A stretch of DNA of 22,053 bases from JAVBKE01 sp031554215 (GTDB lineage Bacteria; Bacillota; Bacilli; JARBTR01). The position numbers and the translations under genes were made by a program. This document shows, piece by piece, positions 8,426 to 16,967 of the stretch. The stretch lies in contig JAVBKF010000098.1 in the NCBI GenBank assembly GCA_031554215.1, positions 1 through 22,053 on the forward strand. Reading direction: 5' to 3'. Below the pieces are notes generated by a model, which ran no database searches, was not told the origin of the DNA, and saw only the letters and a program-made list of their open reading frames with translations. Each line of letters begins with the position of its first letter. Positions within the stretch are counted from its first letter, which is position 1.

Positions 8426-8686
8426 TCAATCCTCGTATAGATTTTTTAGTTGATACAAATCTAGAAGAGATCTGTCTGTTTACTTGATTGTACTCACAGG
8501 TTATCTTCAATTATCTTCATATGCTACAGCCTCTTTTTATCAGAAATTGTATTTCCGGTGCCCTTTTATAGCTGTACCAGTCAGCTATCACTCCCCTAGC
8601 CTATCGCGCCATTACCATTGCAGAAGGGTACCAACACACCCACACGACCAATTGCCATTAGCATATGACTTGTCATTGGTACAAAA
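8426..8686. other. non-coding spacer with a possible branched RNA fold
   Basis: No supported gene lies between the ruvA promoter region and the adhesin terminator. A 9-bp stem, GGTGCCCTT (8558-8566) with AAGGGTACC (8625-8633), encloses a perfect 7-bp hairpin, ATAGCTG/CAGCTAT (about 8572-8592). The fold could form on either strand. I do not recognise a riboswitch class in it. Confidence 0.3.
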
Positions 8687-8744
8687 AGAAAATCTCAGTT
8701 TTAAATACCCCTTTGCTTTGGGGATTTAAAACATGAGATTTTCT
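8687..8744. terminator. strong terminator after the surface-protein gene
   Basis: AGAAAATCTCAGTTTTAAAT then CCCC pairs with GGGG then ATTTAAAACATGAGATTTTCT around a TTTGCTTT loop: a stem of more than 20 bp with minor interruptions. U-rich arms on both sides make it usable in both directions. It lies about 60 bases beyond the adhesin stop. Confidence 0.75.
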
Positions 8745-8802
8745 AATGTCATTCTAAGCACTTCATTATAGCACAATCAGATTCTGAGAATGCAGCTCGT
8801 GA

Positions 8803-11800
8803 CTACTTCAATCCTTTTACTTTTCGGTTGGATGTTCTTACCAAAACAAGAATGAATCCTGCTGCAAGCATTGCCCATAAAGCACTAGTAGCTTGATTTT
8901 CATCTCCGGTTTTCGGAACACGAGTCCCAGTAGCATATGCCGGCACCGTAATGGTTGCTTCTGTGCTCTTGTTTCCATCCTCATCAATCGCAATCGCTGT
9001 GATTACATCACCTGGCAATGCTGGTCTTGGCAACTGAACTGACCAACTACCATCGGGATTAACGACTGTCGTTACCGTCTCTCCGCCTGGAAGTGTCACT
9101 TGAATGATTGTTCCTGGCTCTCCTGTTCCTGTAACGATTTCATCACCTGGATCTACCGGATTGATGATTGGTGGGTCTATATGATTTCCTGGTTTCGGTG
9201 TCTCTTCGTCGCCAACAGTGGCAGTCGTTATTGGACTTTTGTTTCCGTCCGACGTAATGACTACGCCTGTTACAACTTCTCCTGGCTTTAATGGCGCCGG
9301 TGATGTCACTTCCCAGTTACCATTCTCATCTATTGGTGCTGTGACAATTTCTCCATTTGGAAGCGTAATCTCGATTGTAGCTCCGGGTTCTCCGGTTCCA
9401 GTAATCACAGTATCACCTGGATCTATTGGATTTATCACCGGTTTTAGTGGTGGTACTGTATCTTGAATCTTGACGTTTATCTGCTTGTCGAATGTGTTGC
9501 CAGCTTTATCTGTTACCGTATAGGTTACAGTATAGTCTCCTGCAACGCCTGAAACAACATTACTTTCTTTAATTGTCACAGCACTTGTCAAATCGCCATC
9601 TTCAAGGTCAAATGCTAGAACATCTTTCAATAGAGCAGCTTGATCAATCACATCTGTCGTTTCAAAAACTTTATCTGCCGCGGTAATATAGGGACTTTCG
9701 CCTCCAGTTACTGGTGCTTTATCCTTAACAAATACGGACACTGTCATTTCAGTTATATTCTTGTCACTATCCGTCAAACTGTAGGTGACATCATAAATCC
9801 CTGGTTTTCCTGACAGTACATTTGCTGGATCTGCTGTTGTTTTTCCATCAACCTTGATGATTTTTACATCATCCGTTAAGGTGCCATCTTCTTGATCAAA
9901 TCCTGTTACATCTTTTAGTAATCCCAAAGCCCCAGCATCATTTGTAATGACATCGGACTTCTCATACACTTTATTTGGTGCTGTAATATATGGTTTTCCA
10001 TTCTCACCACCGGTTGTCGTGTGGTCTTTAACGAGTATTTCAACTTCATTCGTCGTCACTTTAGCATCACTGTCTGTCACCGAATAGGTCACTTGGTAAA
10101 TCCCTGGTTTTCCTGATAATACTGCTGCTGCATTGTCGGTCGGTTCTCCATTAACTAGAGTGATTGTTACCTTGTCTGTTAACTCACCGTCCTCTTCATC
10201 AAATGCCACAACATCTTTGAGTAATCCATAATCACCCGTATCATTTGTGATGACATCCGTTTGTTCGTAGACTTTATTGCCTGCTGTAATGTAAGGTGCA
10301 CCATCTTTTCCACCAGTTGTTGTTGTATTTTTGACAAATACGTCAACGACTGATGTGGTTGTTTTATTGTCACTATCTGTGACCGAATAGGTCACTTGGT
10401 AGATCCCTGGTTTCCCCGAGATTAAAGACGCTGCATTTTCTGTTGTTTTACCATCTACTTTTGTGATGGTGACATCTTCTGTAAGTGTTCCATCCTTTTC
10501 ATCAAATGCAGTGACATCTTTCAATAATCCTTTTGCACCTGTGCCATTCGTTACGACATCAGTCTTTTCGTATATCTTTGTTTCTGCTGTGATATATGGT
10601 GCGCCGTCCGTTCCGCCTACCGTGCTAGGACCTTTAACAAGTACCTCTGCATCTTTAGTCGTTACTTTACCATCTGAATCAGAAACCGAATAGGTCACTT
10701 GGTAAATCCCTGGTTTTCCTGAAATTTCAGATGCTGCATCATTCGTTGTTTTGCCATTAACCTTTGTGATTGTAACGCCATCTGCAATTGTTCCATCTAC
10801 TATATCAAATGCAGTGACATCTTTCATTAACCCATTAGCATCTGTTCCATTTGTTACAACATCTAGTTGTTCATAGACTTTGTTTGGCGCTGTAATATAA
10901 GGTGCGCCATCTTTTCCACCTTCTGTTGTTTGATCTTTGACGAGTACTTCAACAGTCCTGGTCGTTACTTTCGCGTCACTATCTGTCACAGAATAAGTTA
11001 CCTGATAGGTTCCTAGTTTTCCTGAAAGAACTGATGCCGCATCATTCGTCGCTACACCGTCTACCATGGTGATTGTAACCGCTCCTGTAATTGTTCCATC
11101 CTCTTCATCAAACGCAGTGACATCTTTTAGTAAACCTTTTGCATCTGCGCCATTCGTTACAATATCAGATTTGTCGTAAACCTTGTTTGGTGCGTTAATG
11201 TATGGTGCACCATTTTCTCCACCAGACGTAGTTGGTCCCTTAACGAGTACCTCAGCCACATTGGTCGCTGTTTTGCCATCACTATCCTTGACCGAGTAAG
11301 TCACGGCATAGATACCTGGTTTTCCAGAGATCATGCTTGCAGCATTTCCAGTAGCTACATCATTAACCTTTGTAATCTGAATATCATCTGTGATTTCACC
11401 ATCTTCTTCATCAAATGCAATGACATCTTTCAATAATCCATTTGCACCTGTTCCATTTGTCACAACATCAGTCTCTTCAAATACTTTATTTGGCGCTGAA
11501 ATATAAGGTGCGCCATTTTCACCGCCTGTCGTTGTGTGATCGCCGATAAACACTTGGACTTCTTTGGTAGTCGTCTTGTTATCACTATCAGTGACAGAAT
11601 AGGTTACTGTATGAATACCTGATTTCCCTGACAGATCAGTACCCGCATCAGTTGTAGCTTCTCCGTCAACTTCTGTAATCGTAACCGCTCCTGTAATCGT
11701 TCCATCTTCCTTATCAAATGCAGTGACATCTTTCAATAATCCATTTGCACCTGTTCCATTTGTGATCACATCCGATTGTTTATAAACTTTATTACCAGCT

Positions 11801-14800
11801 GTTATATACGGTGCACCATTAGCACCACCTGATGTGTTAGGACCTGTAACAAGTACCTCGGCATTATTTGTTGTCGTTAAACCATCACTATCAGTGACAG
11901 AATAAGTTACTTTGTAAATACCTGGTTTCCCAGAAATATCAGCACCTGGATTCGTTGTCGCTACGCCATCTAATTTTGTGATTGTGACATCTTTTGTAAT
12001 CGCACCATCTTCTACATCGAATGCTGTGACATCTTTCAATAACCCTTTCGCTCCAGCGTCATTCGTGATCAGATCTGTTTGCCCGTAGACTTTGTTTGGT
12101 GCAGAAATATAAGGTGCACCATTCTCACCACCAGTTGTTGTTTCGTCTTTGACGTACACTTCAACTTCCCTTGTTGTCGTTTTATTGGTGCTATCAGTAA
12201 CCGAGTAAGTTACAGTATGAGTACCTGGCTTTCCAGTGATTGCCGTGCCAGCATCCGTTGTAATGGCACCATCTACATGGGTAATTGTTACGTCACTTGT
12301 GACGACACCATCTTCTAGATCAAAAGCAGTAACATCTTTCATAAGTCCTTTTTCGCTCGCATTATTTGTGATCACATCGTCTAATGCAAAGACTTTATTC
12401 GGCGCCGTGATATACGGTGCGCCTTCTTCCCCGCCACTAGTAGTTGGTCCCTTAACGAATACTAGCGCTTCATTTTCTGTTGTATGATTATCACTATCGG
12501 TCAGTGAATAAGTTACTGTGTAAACCCCAGGTTTCCCTGAAATAATGGCACCTGCATTGGTCGTTGCTGTACCATCTACCTTAGTGATGGTTACATCGTC
12601 TGTCAATGTTCCGTCCTCTTGATCAAACCCGAGAACATCCTTCAGTAAGGCGGCATCATCCACAACATCCGCATCATCAAATACTTTATTTGGAGCTGAA
12701 ATATAAGGTGCCCCATCTACCCCTCCAGTAGTTGTTTCATCTTGAACAAACACTTCAGCATCGTTCGTTGTAATATTTGGTGGAGATTTACTATCTATGA
12801 CCCAATAAGTCACAATATGAATCCCTGGTATTCCTGTTATTTTTGAAGCTGGATTACCTTGTGAAGGCGCACCATCCACCTTTGTGATCTTCACATCGTC
12901 CGTAAGGTCTCCGTCAATCAAATCAAATCCAACGACATCTTTCATGAGTCCTTTTTCAGAAGCATCGTTCAGTACAGTATCTGACTTTAGATAGACTTTA
13001 TTTGGCGCTGTGATATATGGTGCATCAACAGTACTGCCTGTTACTGTGCTCGTATCTGTAACAAAAACAAGCACCTCTTTTTCGGTTTCATTTCCTTTAG
13101 AATCCGTAACAGTATACGTAACTGTGTGAATACCTGTTTTTTCCATAATTTTAGCAGCGGGATCTAGTTCTGGGTTACCATCTACCTTTGCAATTTTCAC
13201 ATCACTCGTTAGATCGCCATCATCTATATCAAATCCTATGACACCATTTAATAACCCTTTTCCCCCATTGTCATTGGTTACTACATCTGACTTATCAAAC
13301 ACCTTATTCGATGCCGAGAGATACGGGGTACCATCTGTGCCACCTGCTGGTTTACCACCAATGATACATACTTCAACCGTTTTGCTAATTGTATGTGGAA
13401 CTGGTTTGTCATGGTCACTTACTTCGTAGGTAACGGAGTAAACGCCTGGCACGCCGGATACAAGTCCACCTTTATCCTTGATTTTTACTTCTGATGATAA
13501 ATCACCATCATATTCGTCAAATCCCTGAGCTTTTGTGAGAAGCTGCTTGTCATCGACATTATTTGAGGTAGTATACAATTGGTTATGGGCAGTAATATAA
13601 GGGTCAGGTCCAACTGTTTTGCTATCTTTAATCAAGACATGAATCTCTCTTATAACGGCGTCATTACTAGAATTGAAAGCTTTAAATGTCACATTATAGA
13701 TGCCTGGAGTCCCGCTGACAACGTCACTTTCCTCAACAATGACTGAAGCGCTAATGTCGCCTTCGACGTGATCAAATGCAACCACATCTTCTAACAGTTT
13801 CGCATTATCCACTGTATCGGTCGATTCAAAAACTAAGTTGTGTGATGTGATGAAAAGCTCACTTGTCTCATCTTCAGTTTTCCCTCCAGTGGTTACGCGC
13901 GGATCATCTTTAATAAATATTTCTGCTGTTGCCGATATTTTGCCATCATGGCTATCTTCCACCTCGTAGGTCACCTGATAAATGCCTGGAACTCCAGGGT
14001 CAACATTACTTGAGGTAATCTTTACACTGCTACTAAGGTTTTCAGAGTATGCGATATTATATGCCACTACCCCCTCTAGCAAATCTTCATTGGTAATGTC
14101 ATCGGTCATCGCAAATTCTTTATTCTCATAGGAAAGAATTAGATCACCATTCGTAACTTGTAATTTTGGTGAGATTTCCAAGGTTTCATTGGTCGTTAAC
14201 AGCTGATGATTATCAGCTTCCGTGGTTACTTCGTTCTTTACATACTTCATTTTGACTGTGTGAGGGCCAGTAACCTCAGAAACATGGGGCTCTCCTGTTT
14301 CAAAAGAAGTATCATCATCCACTTTGTATCCCTGATATGAATACCCTGATATTGTCGGTGGTGTTTTGCTATAAGTCGTTTCACTAGGTACACTTGACGT
14401 TGAATCTGGTTGCCCCTCTATAGGCTTGTTATTTTCATCAACATATTCTTCTGTCATCTCGTATTCTTCCGGAATCTCGTTTTGACTAGTATTCTTTGAT
14501 GTTGCCAATTTAATGTCATCAACAAATAGTCCAGTTGCCTCACCTGTTACTGCAAGCTCGAGTCTAGTTGTAGACTCGTCAATTGGAACTGTAAAGGAAT
14601 CAGTTGTTATTTGAGTCCATTCTGCCGATGGTTCAACCGTAGAAGAATAAATCTCCTGATCTCCGGCATAAATTGTCAATGGACCACCTGTTTCACTCCC
14701 TTTTACCCAGAGTGTAAAAGTAACACTTTCTTCTGGTGTCAGTGCAATATCTTGATACACCTCAGAAGAAGAATTGTCTGGTGTAAGGTACAGACTGTGG

Positions 14801-15090
14801 TTACCAGAATGACTATCACCTGAAAGCCCAGTTGCAATATTGCCCTTACTTGTCTTCCAATACTGACTTTCTTCATTAGTATAGTCGGTATCCTCTAAAT
14901 CATTGAAACTTTCAAATCCTGCATCTTGTATCGTATTATTTGTTGAAATGCTACTTTCATCAGCAAGAGCCTTCGTTTGAAGACCCATTGGTGTTGTCAC
15001 TAGGTTTAGTAGCAACATAGCGAGAACCAAGCGGTTTAGAAATAACGTCTTTTTTTTGGGATTTCTTCTTTTGCCTCTATTTAAATCCAT
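8803..15090 (-). CDS. giant LPXTG-type cell-wall-anchored surface protein with Ig-like repeats
   Basis: A 2095-residue secreted protein, probably an adhesin or matrix-binding stalk. A basic N-terminus and hydrophobic core (about residues 14-38) with cleavage near ALA-43 form the signal peptide. Residues of about 48-196 look like a carbohydrate-binding, jelly-roll module (start NTIQDAGFESF, end GLFVDDIKLA). About 208-290 resemble a MucBP-like module (EEYVDENNKPIEG). About 310-1872 hold 16 Ig-like units of the DUF5011/HYR type, each with a PYI[TS]A start, an AFD-x-EDG motif and PGIY-x-VTYSVTDSD. Two further bacterial Ig units follow (GTGEPGA/GTGEPGT, about 1878-2040). A VPKTG sorting motif at 2058-2062, a hydrophobic stretch and an RKVKGLK tail complete the anchor. 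ATG at 15090 has AGGAGG eight bases upstream. A terminator follows. No sortase gene lies in the window. The ligand is unknown. Confidence 0.93.
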   Translation of the reverse strand: MDLNRGKRRNPKKKTLFLNRLVLAMLLLNLVTTPMGLQTKALADESSISTNNTIQDAGFESFNDLEDTDYTNEESQYWKTSKGNIATGLSGDSHSGNHSLYLTPDNSSSEVYQDIALTPEESVTFTLWVKGSETGGPLTIYAGDQEIYSSTVEPSAEWTQITTDSFTVPIDESTTRLELAVTGEATGLFVDDIKLATSKNTSQNEIPEEYEMTEEYVDENNKPIEGQPDSTSSVPSETTYSKTPPTISGYSYQGYKVDDDTSFETGEPHVSEVTGPHTVKMKYVKNEVTTEADNHQLLTTNETLEISPKLQVTNGDLILSYENKEFAMTDDITNEDLLEGVVAYNIAYSENLSSSVKITSSNVDPGVPGIYQVTYEVEDSHDGKISATAEIFIKDDPRVTTGGKTEDETSELFITSHNLVFESTDTVDNAKLLEDVVAFDHVEGDISASVIVEESDVVSGTPGIYNVTFKAFNSSNDAVIREIHVLIKDSKTVGPDPYITAHNQLYTTSNNVDDKQLLTKAQGFDEYDGDLSSEVKIKDKGGLVSGVPGVYSVTYEVSDHDKPVPHTISKTVEVCIIGGKPAGGTDGTPYLSASNKVFDKSDVVTNDNGGKGLLNGVIGFDIDDGDLTSDVKIAKVDGNPELDPAAKIMEKTGIHTVTYTVTDSKGNETEKEVLVFVTDTSTVTGSTVDAPYITAPNKVYLKSDTVLNDASEKGLMKDVVGFDLIDGDLTDDVKITKVDGAPSQGNPASKITGIPGIHIVTYWVIDSKSPPNITTNDAEVFVQDETTTGGVDGAPYISAPNKVFDDADVVDDAALLKDVLGFDQEDGTLTDDVTITKVDGTATTNAGAIISGKPGVYTVTYSLTDSDNHTTENEALVFVKGPTTSGGEEGAPYITAPNKVFALDDVITNNASEKGLMKDVTAFDLEDGVVTSDVTITHVDGAITTDAGTAITGKPGTHTVTYSVTDSTNKTTTREVEVYVKDETTTGGENGAPYISAPNKVYGQTDLITNDAGAKGLLKDVTAFDVEDGAITKDVTITKLDGVATTNPGADISGKPGIYKVTYSVTDSDGLTTTNNAEVLVTGPNTSGGANGAPYITAGNKVYKQSDVITNGTGANGLLKDVTAFDKEDGTITGAVTITEVDGEATTDAGTDLSGKSGIHTVTYSVTDSDNKTTTKEVQVFIGDHTTTGGENGAPYISAPNKVFEETDVVTNGTGANGLLKDVIAFDEEDGEITDDIQITKVNDVATGNAASMISGKPGIYAVTYSVKDSDGKTATNVAEVLVKGPTTSGGENGAPYINAPNKVYDKSDIVTNGADAKGLLKDVTAFDEEDGTITGAVTITMVDGVATNDAASVLSGKLGTYQVTYSVTDSDAKVTTRTVEVLVKDQTTEGGKDGAPYITAPNKVYEQLDVVTNGTDANGLMKDVTAFDIVDGTIADGVTITKVNGKTTNDAASEISGKPGIYQVTYSVSDSDGKVTTKDAEVLVKGPSTVGGTDGAPYITAETKIYEKTDVVTNGTGAKGLLKDVTAFDEKDGTLTEDVTITKVDGKTTENAASLISGKPGIYQVTYSVTDSDNKTTTSVVDVFVKNTTTTGGKDGAPYITAGNKVYEQTDVITNDTGDYGLLKDVVAFDEEDGELTDKVTITLVNGEPTDNAAAVLSGKPGIYQVTYSVTDSDAKVTTNEVEILVKDHTTTGGENGKPYITAPNKVYEKSDVITNDAGALGLLKDVTGFDQEDGTLTDDVKIIKVDGKTTADPANVLSGKPGIYDVTYSLTDSDKNITEMTVSVFVKDKAPVTGGESPYITAADKVFETTDVIDQAALLKDVLAFDLEDGDLTSAVTIKESNVVSGVAGDYTVTYTVTDKAGNTFDKQINVKIQDTVPPLKPVINPIDPGDTVITGTGEPGATIEITLPNGEIVTAPIDENGNWEVTSPAPLKPGEVVTGVVITSDGNKSPITTATVGDEETPKPGNHIDPPIINPVDPGDEIVTGTGEPGTIIQVTLPGGETVTTVVNPDGSWSVQLPRPALPGDVITAIAIDEDGNKSTEATITVPAYATGTRVPKTGDENQATSALWAMLAAGFILVLVRTSNRKVKGLK
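8830..8919 (-). other. cell-wall sorting signal (VPKTG variant)
   Basis: VPKTG is encoded at 8919-8905, followed by DENQAT, the hydrophobic segment ALWAMLAAGFILVLV and a basic tail RTSNRKVKGLK. This is the normal layout of a sortase A/class substrate, except that Val replaces the usual Leu at the first motif position. Confidence 0.85.
9450..14185 (-). repeat. coding tandem repeat array: 16 Ig-like units
   Basis: Units 4-15 (about residues 587-1793, nt 13331-9710) average about 100 residues (300 bp). Units 1-3 and 16 are shorter (about 75-95). The long units carry two loop insertions compared with unit 16: TN-x-TG-x-x-G before LLKDV, and KVDG-x-x-TT-x-x-A before the SGKPGIY strand. Unit 6 lacks the first insertion. 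Linkers between units alternate between a KD-x-TTTGG type and a KGPTTSGG type, giving a two-unit (about 600 bp) higher-order period over units 5-12. Confidence 0.85.
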
Positions 15091-15228
15091 CGTATCATCC
15101 TCCTCAAATTCTTTAAAACTAATATACCTATCTTAATAAAAGTAACAAACAAAATAATAATTGATCTGAATATTGACCTTCAACTATGAAAGCATCATTG
15201 CGACCATTAAATCAAACGAGCAGTCAAT

Positions 15229-15318
15229 TCAATCTGAGCCTCCGTTAGCAGCAATTAAATGACCATTCCTCGTAATAGCCCCACTAGGATGAGCTACGCA
15301 CTCTTTTTCAACCTTCAT
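15229..15318 (-). CDS. possible 29-residue peptide of unknown function
   Basis: This short frame starts at ATG 15318 with GAGGA six bases upstream, and encodes MKVEKECVAHPSGAITRNGH followed by LIAANGGSD and a TGA stop. The composition is protein-like (few AT-driven Lys/Asn/Ile runs), unlike the surrounding AT-rich DNA. An in-frame TAG lies just upstream, so the frame is bounded. It sits on the same strand as the giant surface-protein gene, about 140 bases before that gene's start. It may be a real small protein or the tail of a decayed gene. I recognise no family, and no terminator follows it. Confidence 0.35.
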   Translation of the reverse strand: MKVEKECVAHPSGAITRNGHLIAANGGSD

Positions 15319-15566
15319 CGGTTGTCCTCGCTAGATGATCGTATAGAATATCATGATAAACAAAGAATTCTGAAAAACAGCTAGCGCCCATTGCTGGTTA
15401 AAAAAGATTTAATTAGTTGCACGCAATCCTCTGGCCTTTTTCCTACAATAGCTGATATCAAAATCGTTGTTTGTGAAGCTACTATAGTCAAAACTCAAGA
15501 AGATCTTTCATAGGTAGTCGATCTTCTTACTCGAAAAAATCTTTCCATTCTTCCAAAAAAACTCTT

Positions 15567-15600
15567 GTATGCATAATACATATGATTGTATCAAGCATAC
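15567..15600. promoter_or_regulatory. 34-bp inverted repeat, operator-like
   Basis: GTATGCATAATACA (15567-15580) and TGTATCAAGCATAC (15587-15600) are inverted copies matching at 12 of 14 positions, separated by the 6-base spacer TATGAT. It lies in the divergent region between the adhesin and the lipoprotein, and could bind a dimeric regulator or a recombinase. Confidence 0.4.
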
Positions 15601-15989
15601 TCAATTGTAGTATTTTGTATGTACCTTCTAAATTTATCATATCATAAAAACAAGGTGATTTTCCACGTTTTTCAAGAACTTATTTTTCACAATATGTTAT
15701 TTTTTATCACAAATTCTATTTTAACTGCCATTTTCAGCAGTAGAACTATCAAAATCATCGCATTCACACTTCTTTTCAGAAAGGCGATTCCCTAGATAGG
15801 AAATTAAATACCCATCCTCAAATTTGAATGACCCCTTGTCTCCATTAGTGGTAACTCATCCAATGTCAATTATGATACCTCACTATTTTGGTCAATAAAG
15901 TAAGTAATAGTGTGAAATTAATCGACATTTCAAAGATTTCTTGATACGATTAATAGGTGCATTTATTGATTATAAAAGGAGTTACATCA

Positions 15990-16583
15990 ATGAGGAAAGC
16001 TACTACACTGCTCGTCATTTTTCTGATCGCATTCACGATGTCTGCTTGCTCAACAGGAAAGGAAGCCATTGAGCCAAAAAAGAAGGAAGAAAGCAATAAT
16101 AGTGAGAAGAAAGACAGTTCTGCTACAGATGAGCAGGAAAAGAAGGAAAATGAGTCATCTAAAGAAGTTCCTTATTTTGAAGATGATGTAATTGAAACGA
16201 GTGAAGCGAAAATTAAATTAACTGGTTATGATTTCTTACCCGCTGCACCAAAAAAAGGACAACCTTCAGACTTATTTATCATTACATATAATTTTACAAA
16301 CACATCCGATACCGAGCAAAGACCTACAGTCGTTTTCCCTGCAAACACTGTGTTTTCACAAAATGACGAAATGCTACTTCCAGGGATCACACTGAACCAC
16401 AAATACTCAGAGGGACTAGCAAATATCCTTTTGAATGTGAAGCCGGGGGAAACCGTCAAATGCGCAGGTGCCTATTCTCTCAAAGATACAACCTCACCGG
16501 TTCTTCTCACTGTGAATGACGGCATTCTAGGTGAGGAACTGGGCAAAAAAACCTACGAAAATGAAATTGATATCAATCAATAG
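15990..16583 (+). CDS. lipoprotein, DUF5067-like
   Basis: A 197-residue secreted lipoprotein. The signal peptide MRKATTLLVIFLIAFTMSAC ends in a lipobox (MSAC, Cys at residue 20). A long charged linker of Lys/Glu/Ser (about residues 24-65) follows, then a beta-rich domain (about 70-197) with the pattern SDLFIITYNFTNTSDTEQRP. That pattern resembles DUF5067-type immunoglobulin-like extracellular domains of Firmicutes. The start is ATG 15990, with AAAGGAG eight bases upstream; an in-frame codon at 15957 lacks one. TTGATA at 15941-15946 with TATTGA 17 bases later is a weak promoter candidate. It is divergent from the surface protein and may be part of the same accessory insertion. Its function is unknown. 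Confidence 0.8.
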   Translation: MRKATTLLVIFLIAFTMSACSTGKEAIEPKKKEESNNSEKKDSSATDEQEKKENESSKEVPYFEDDVIETSEAKIKLTGYDFLPAAPKKGQPSDLFIITYNFTNTSDTEQRPTVVFPANTVFSQNDEMLLPGITLNHKYSEGLANILLNVKPGETVKCAGAYSLKDTTSPVLLTVNDGILGEELGKKTYENEIDINQ

Positions 16584-16651
16584 GCTAACTTACTTGAGCG
16601 AAAAAGCACTGAGTACTCGGGGGGACTCAGAAAAAGTCATCCTTTAAACAA

Positions 16652-16683
16652 ACGCATTGTGCCAATCATACGGTTCAATGCGT
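16652..16683. terminator. hairpin downstream of the lipoprotein gene
   Basis: ACGCATTG and CAATGCGT form a perfect 8-bp stem around a 16-base loop. There is no T-run on the plus strand; on the minus strand TTTGTTTAAAG follows. It may be a weak terminator or a message-stabilising hairpin. Confidence 0.35.
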
Positions 16684-16718
16684 AAGAAGAAAAAACAGAG
16701 AGACGCCACCCTCTGTTT
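16684..16718 (-). terminator. terminator after the small broken gene
   Basis: On the minus strand AAACAGAG / CTCTGTTT (8 bp, 10-base loop) is followed by TTTTCTTCTT. It lies about 20 bases beyond the stop of the minus-strand relic at 16741-16900, supporting the view that a gene once ended there. Confidence 0.65.
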
Positions 16719-16740
16719 CTCCTCTTGTCTATTAAAATGA

Positions 16741-16900
16741 TTATCCTCCCGCACTTTGAAGCAACAGCTGAGCAGTAGGATTGTATTCCTCTGCCAAAAA
16801 GACCAAGATGTCGACACTTCTAAGGCCATGATTTGGCTTCCATTCAGTATTTTCAGCTTCACTTTATATCTGTTTTTGATTCACGAAGAGACGTTTTCAA
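16741..16900 (-). pseudogene. small gene with an apparent +1 frameshift
   Basis: From TTG 16900 the frame encodes MKTSLRESKTDIK and then stops. One base shifted, the reading continues SEAENTEWKPNHGLRSVDIL and then VFLAEEYNPTAQLLLQSAGG to TAA at 16743-16741. The combined product would be about 53 residues, and the region is 160 bases long, one more than a multiple of three. The second part has protein-like composition, and a terminator with a T-run follows the stop at once, as for a real gene end. The shift falls at ATAAAGTGA. It could be a true frameshift mutation, a sequencing error or, less likely, programmed slippage. The start is uncertain because AAAGGA nearly touches the TTG. I recognise no family. 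Confidence 0.4.
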
Positions 16901-16967
16901 TTTCCTTTTTTTCTTTTAACTTGAAGACGTTTTGAATTTAGAACGCTTAACCCCTTTATTTTCACAT

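Larger units (their letters stand above)
15091..15960. other. gene-poor AT-rich spacer between the surface protein and the lipoprotein
   Basis: About 870 bases lie between two divergent genes. They contain the adhesin leader (a sigma-B-like GTTTGT-N15-AGGTAT is possible about 15138-15165 on the minus strand, but weak), a possible 29-codon minus-strand ORF (15229-15318), a 34-bp inverted repeat (15567-15600), and a TTGATA element at 15941-15946 ahead of the lipoprotein. The rest is very AT-rich with no convincing coding sequence; a 69-codon plus-strand frame at 15586 has no ribosome binding site and a composition typical of AT-rich noise. Confidence 0.5.

Noticed and set aside
8484..8729. 81-codon plus-strand frame
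   Set aside because: It ends inside a long terminator hairpin, has no ribosome binding site, and its composition is not protein-like.
15230..15345. c-di-GMP or other riboswitch in the surface-protein leader
   Set aside because: Hairpins are present, but the conserved class-I core (CGCAAAGCC-type) is absent, and the stretch reads better as a small ORF.
15567..15600. XerCD dif-like site
   Set aside because: The 14-6-14 layout is reminiscent, but the half-sites do not match the Firmicutes dif arms that I know (ACTTCCTAGAA / TTATGTAAACT type).
15586..15795. 69-codon plus-strand frame
   Set aside because: AT-rich, Phe/Ile/Leu-rich random-looking sequence with no ribosome binding site.
16644..16862. 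72-codon minus-strand frame
   Set aside because: It runs straight through a T-run terminator. The overlapping frame that stops before the terminator is more protein-like.
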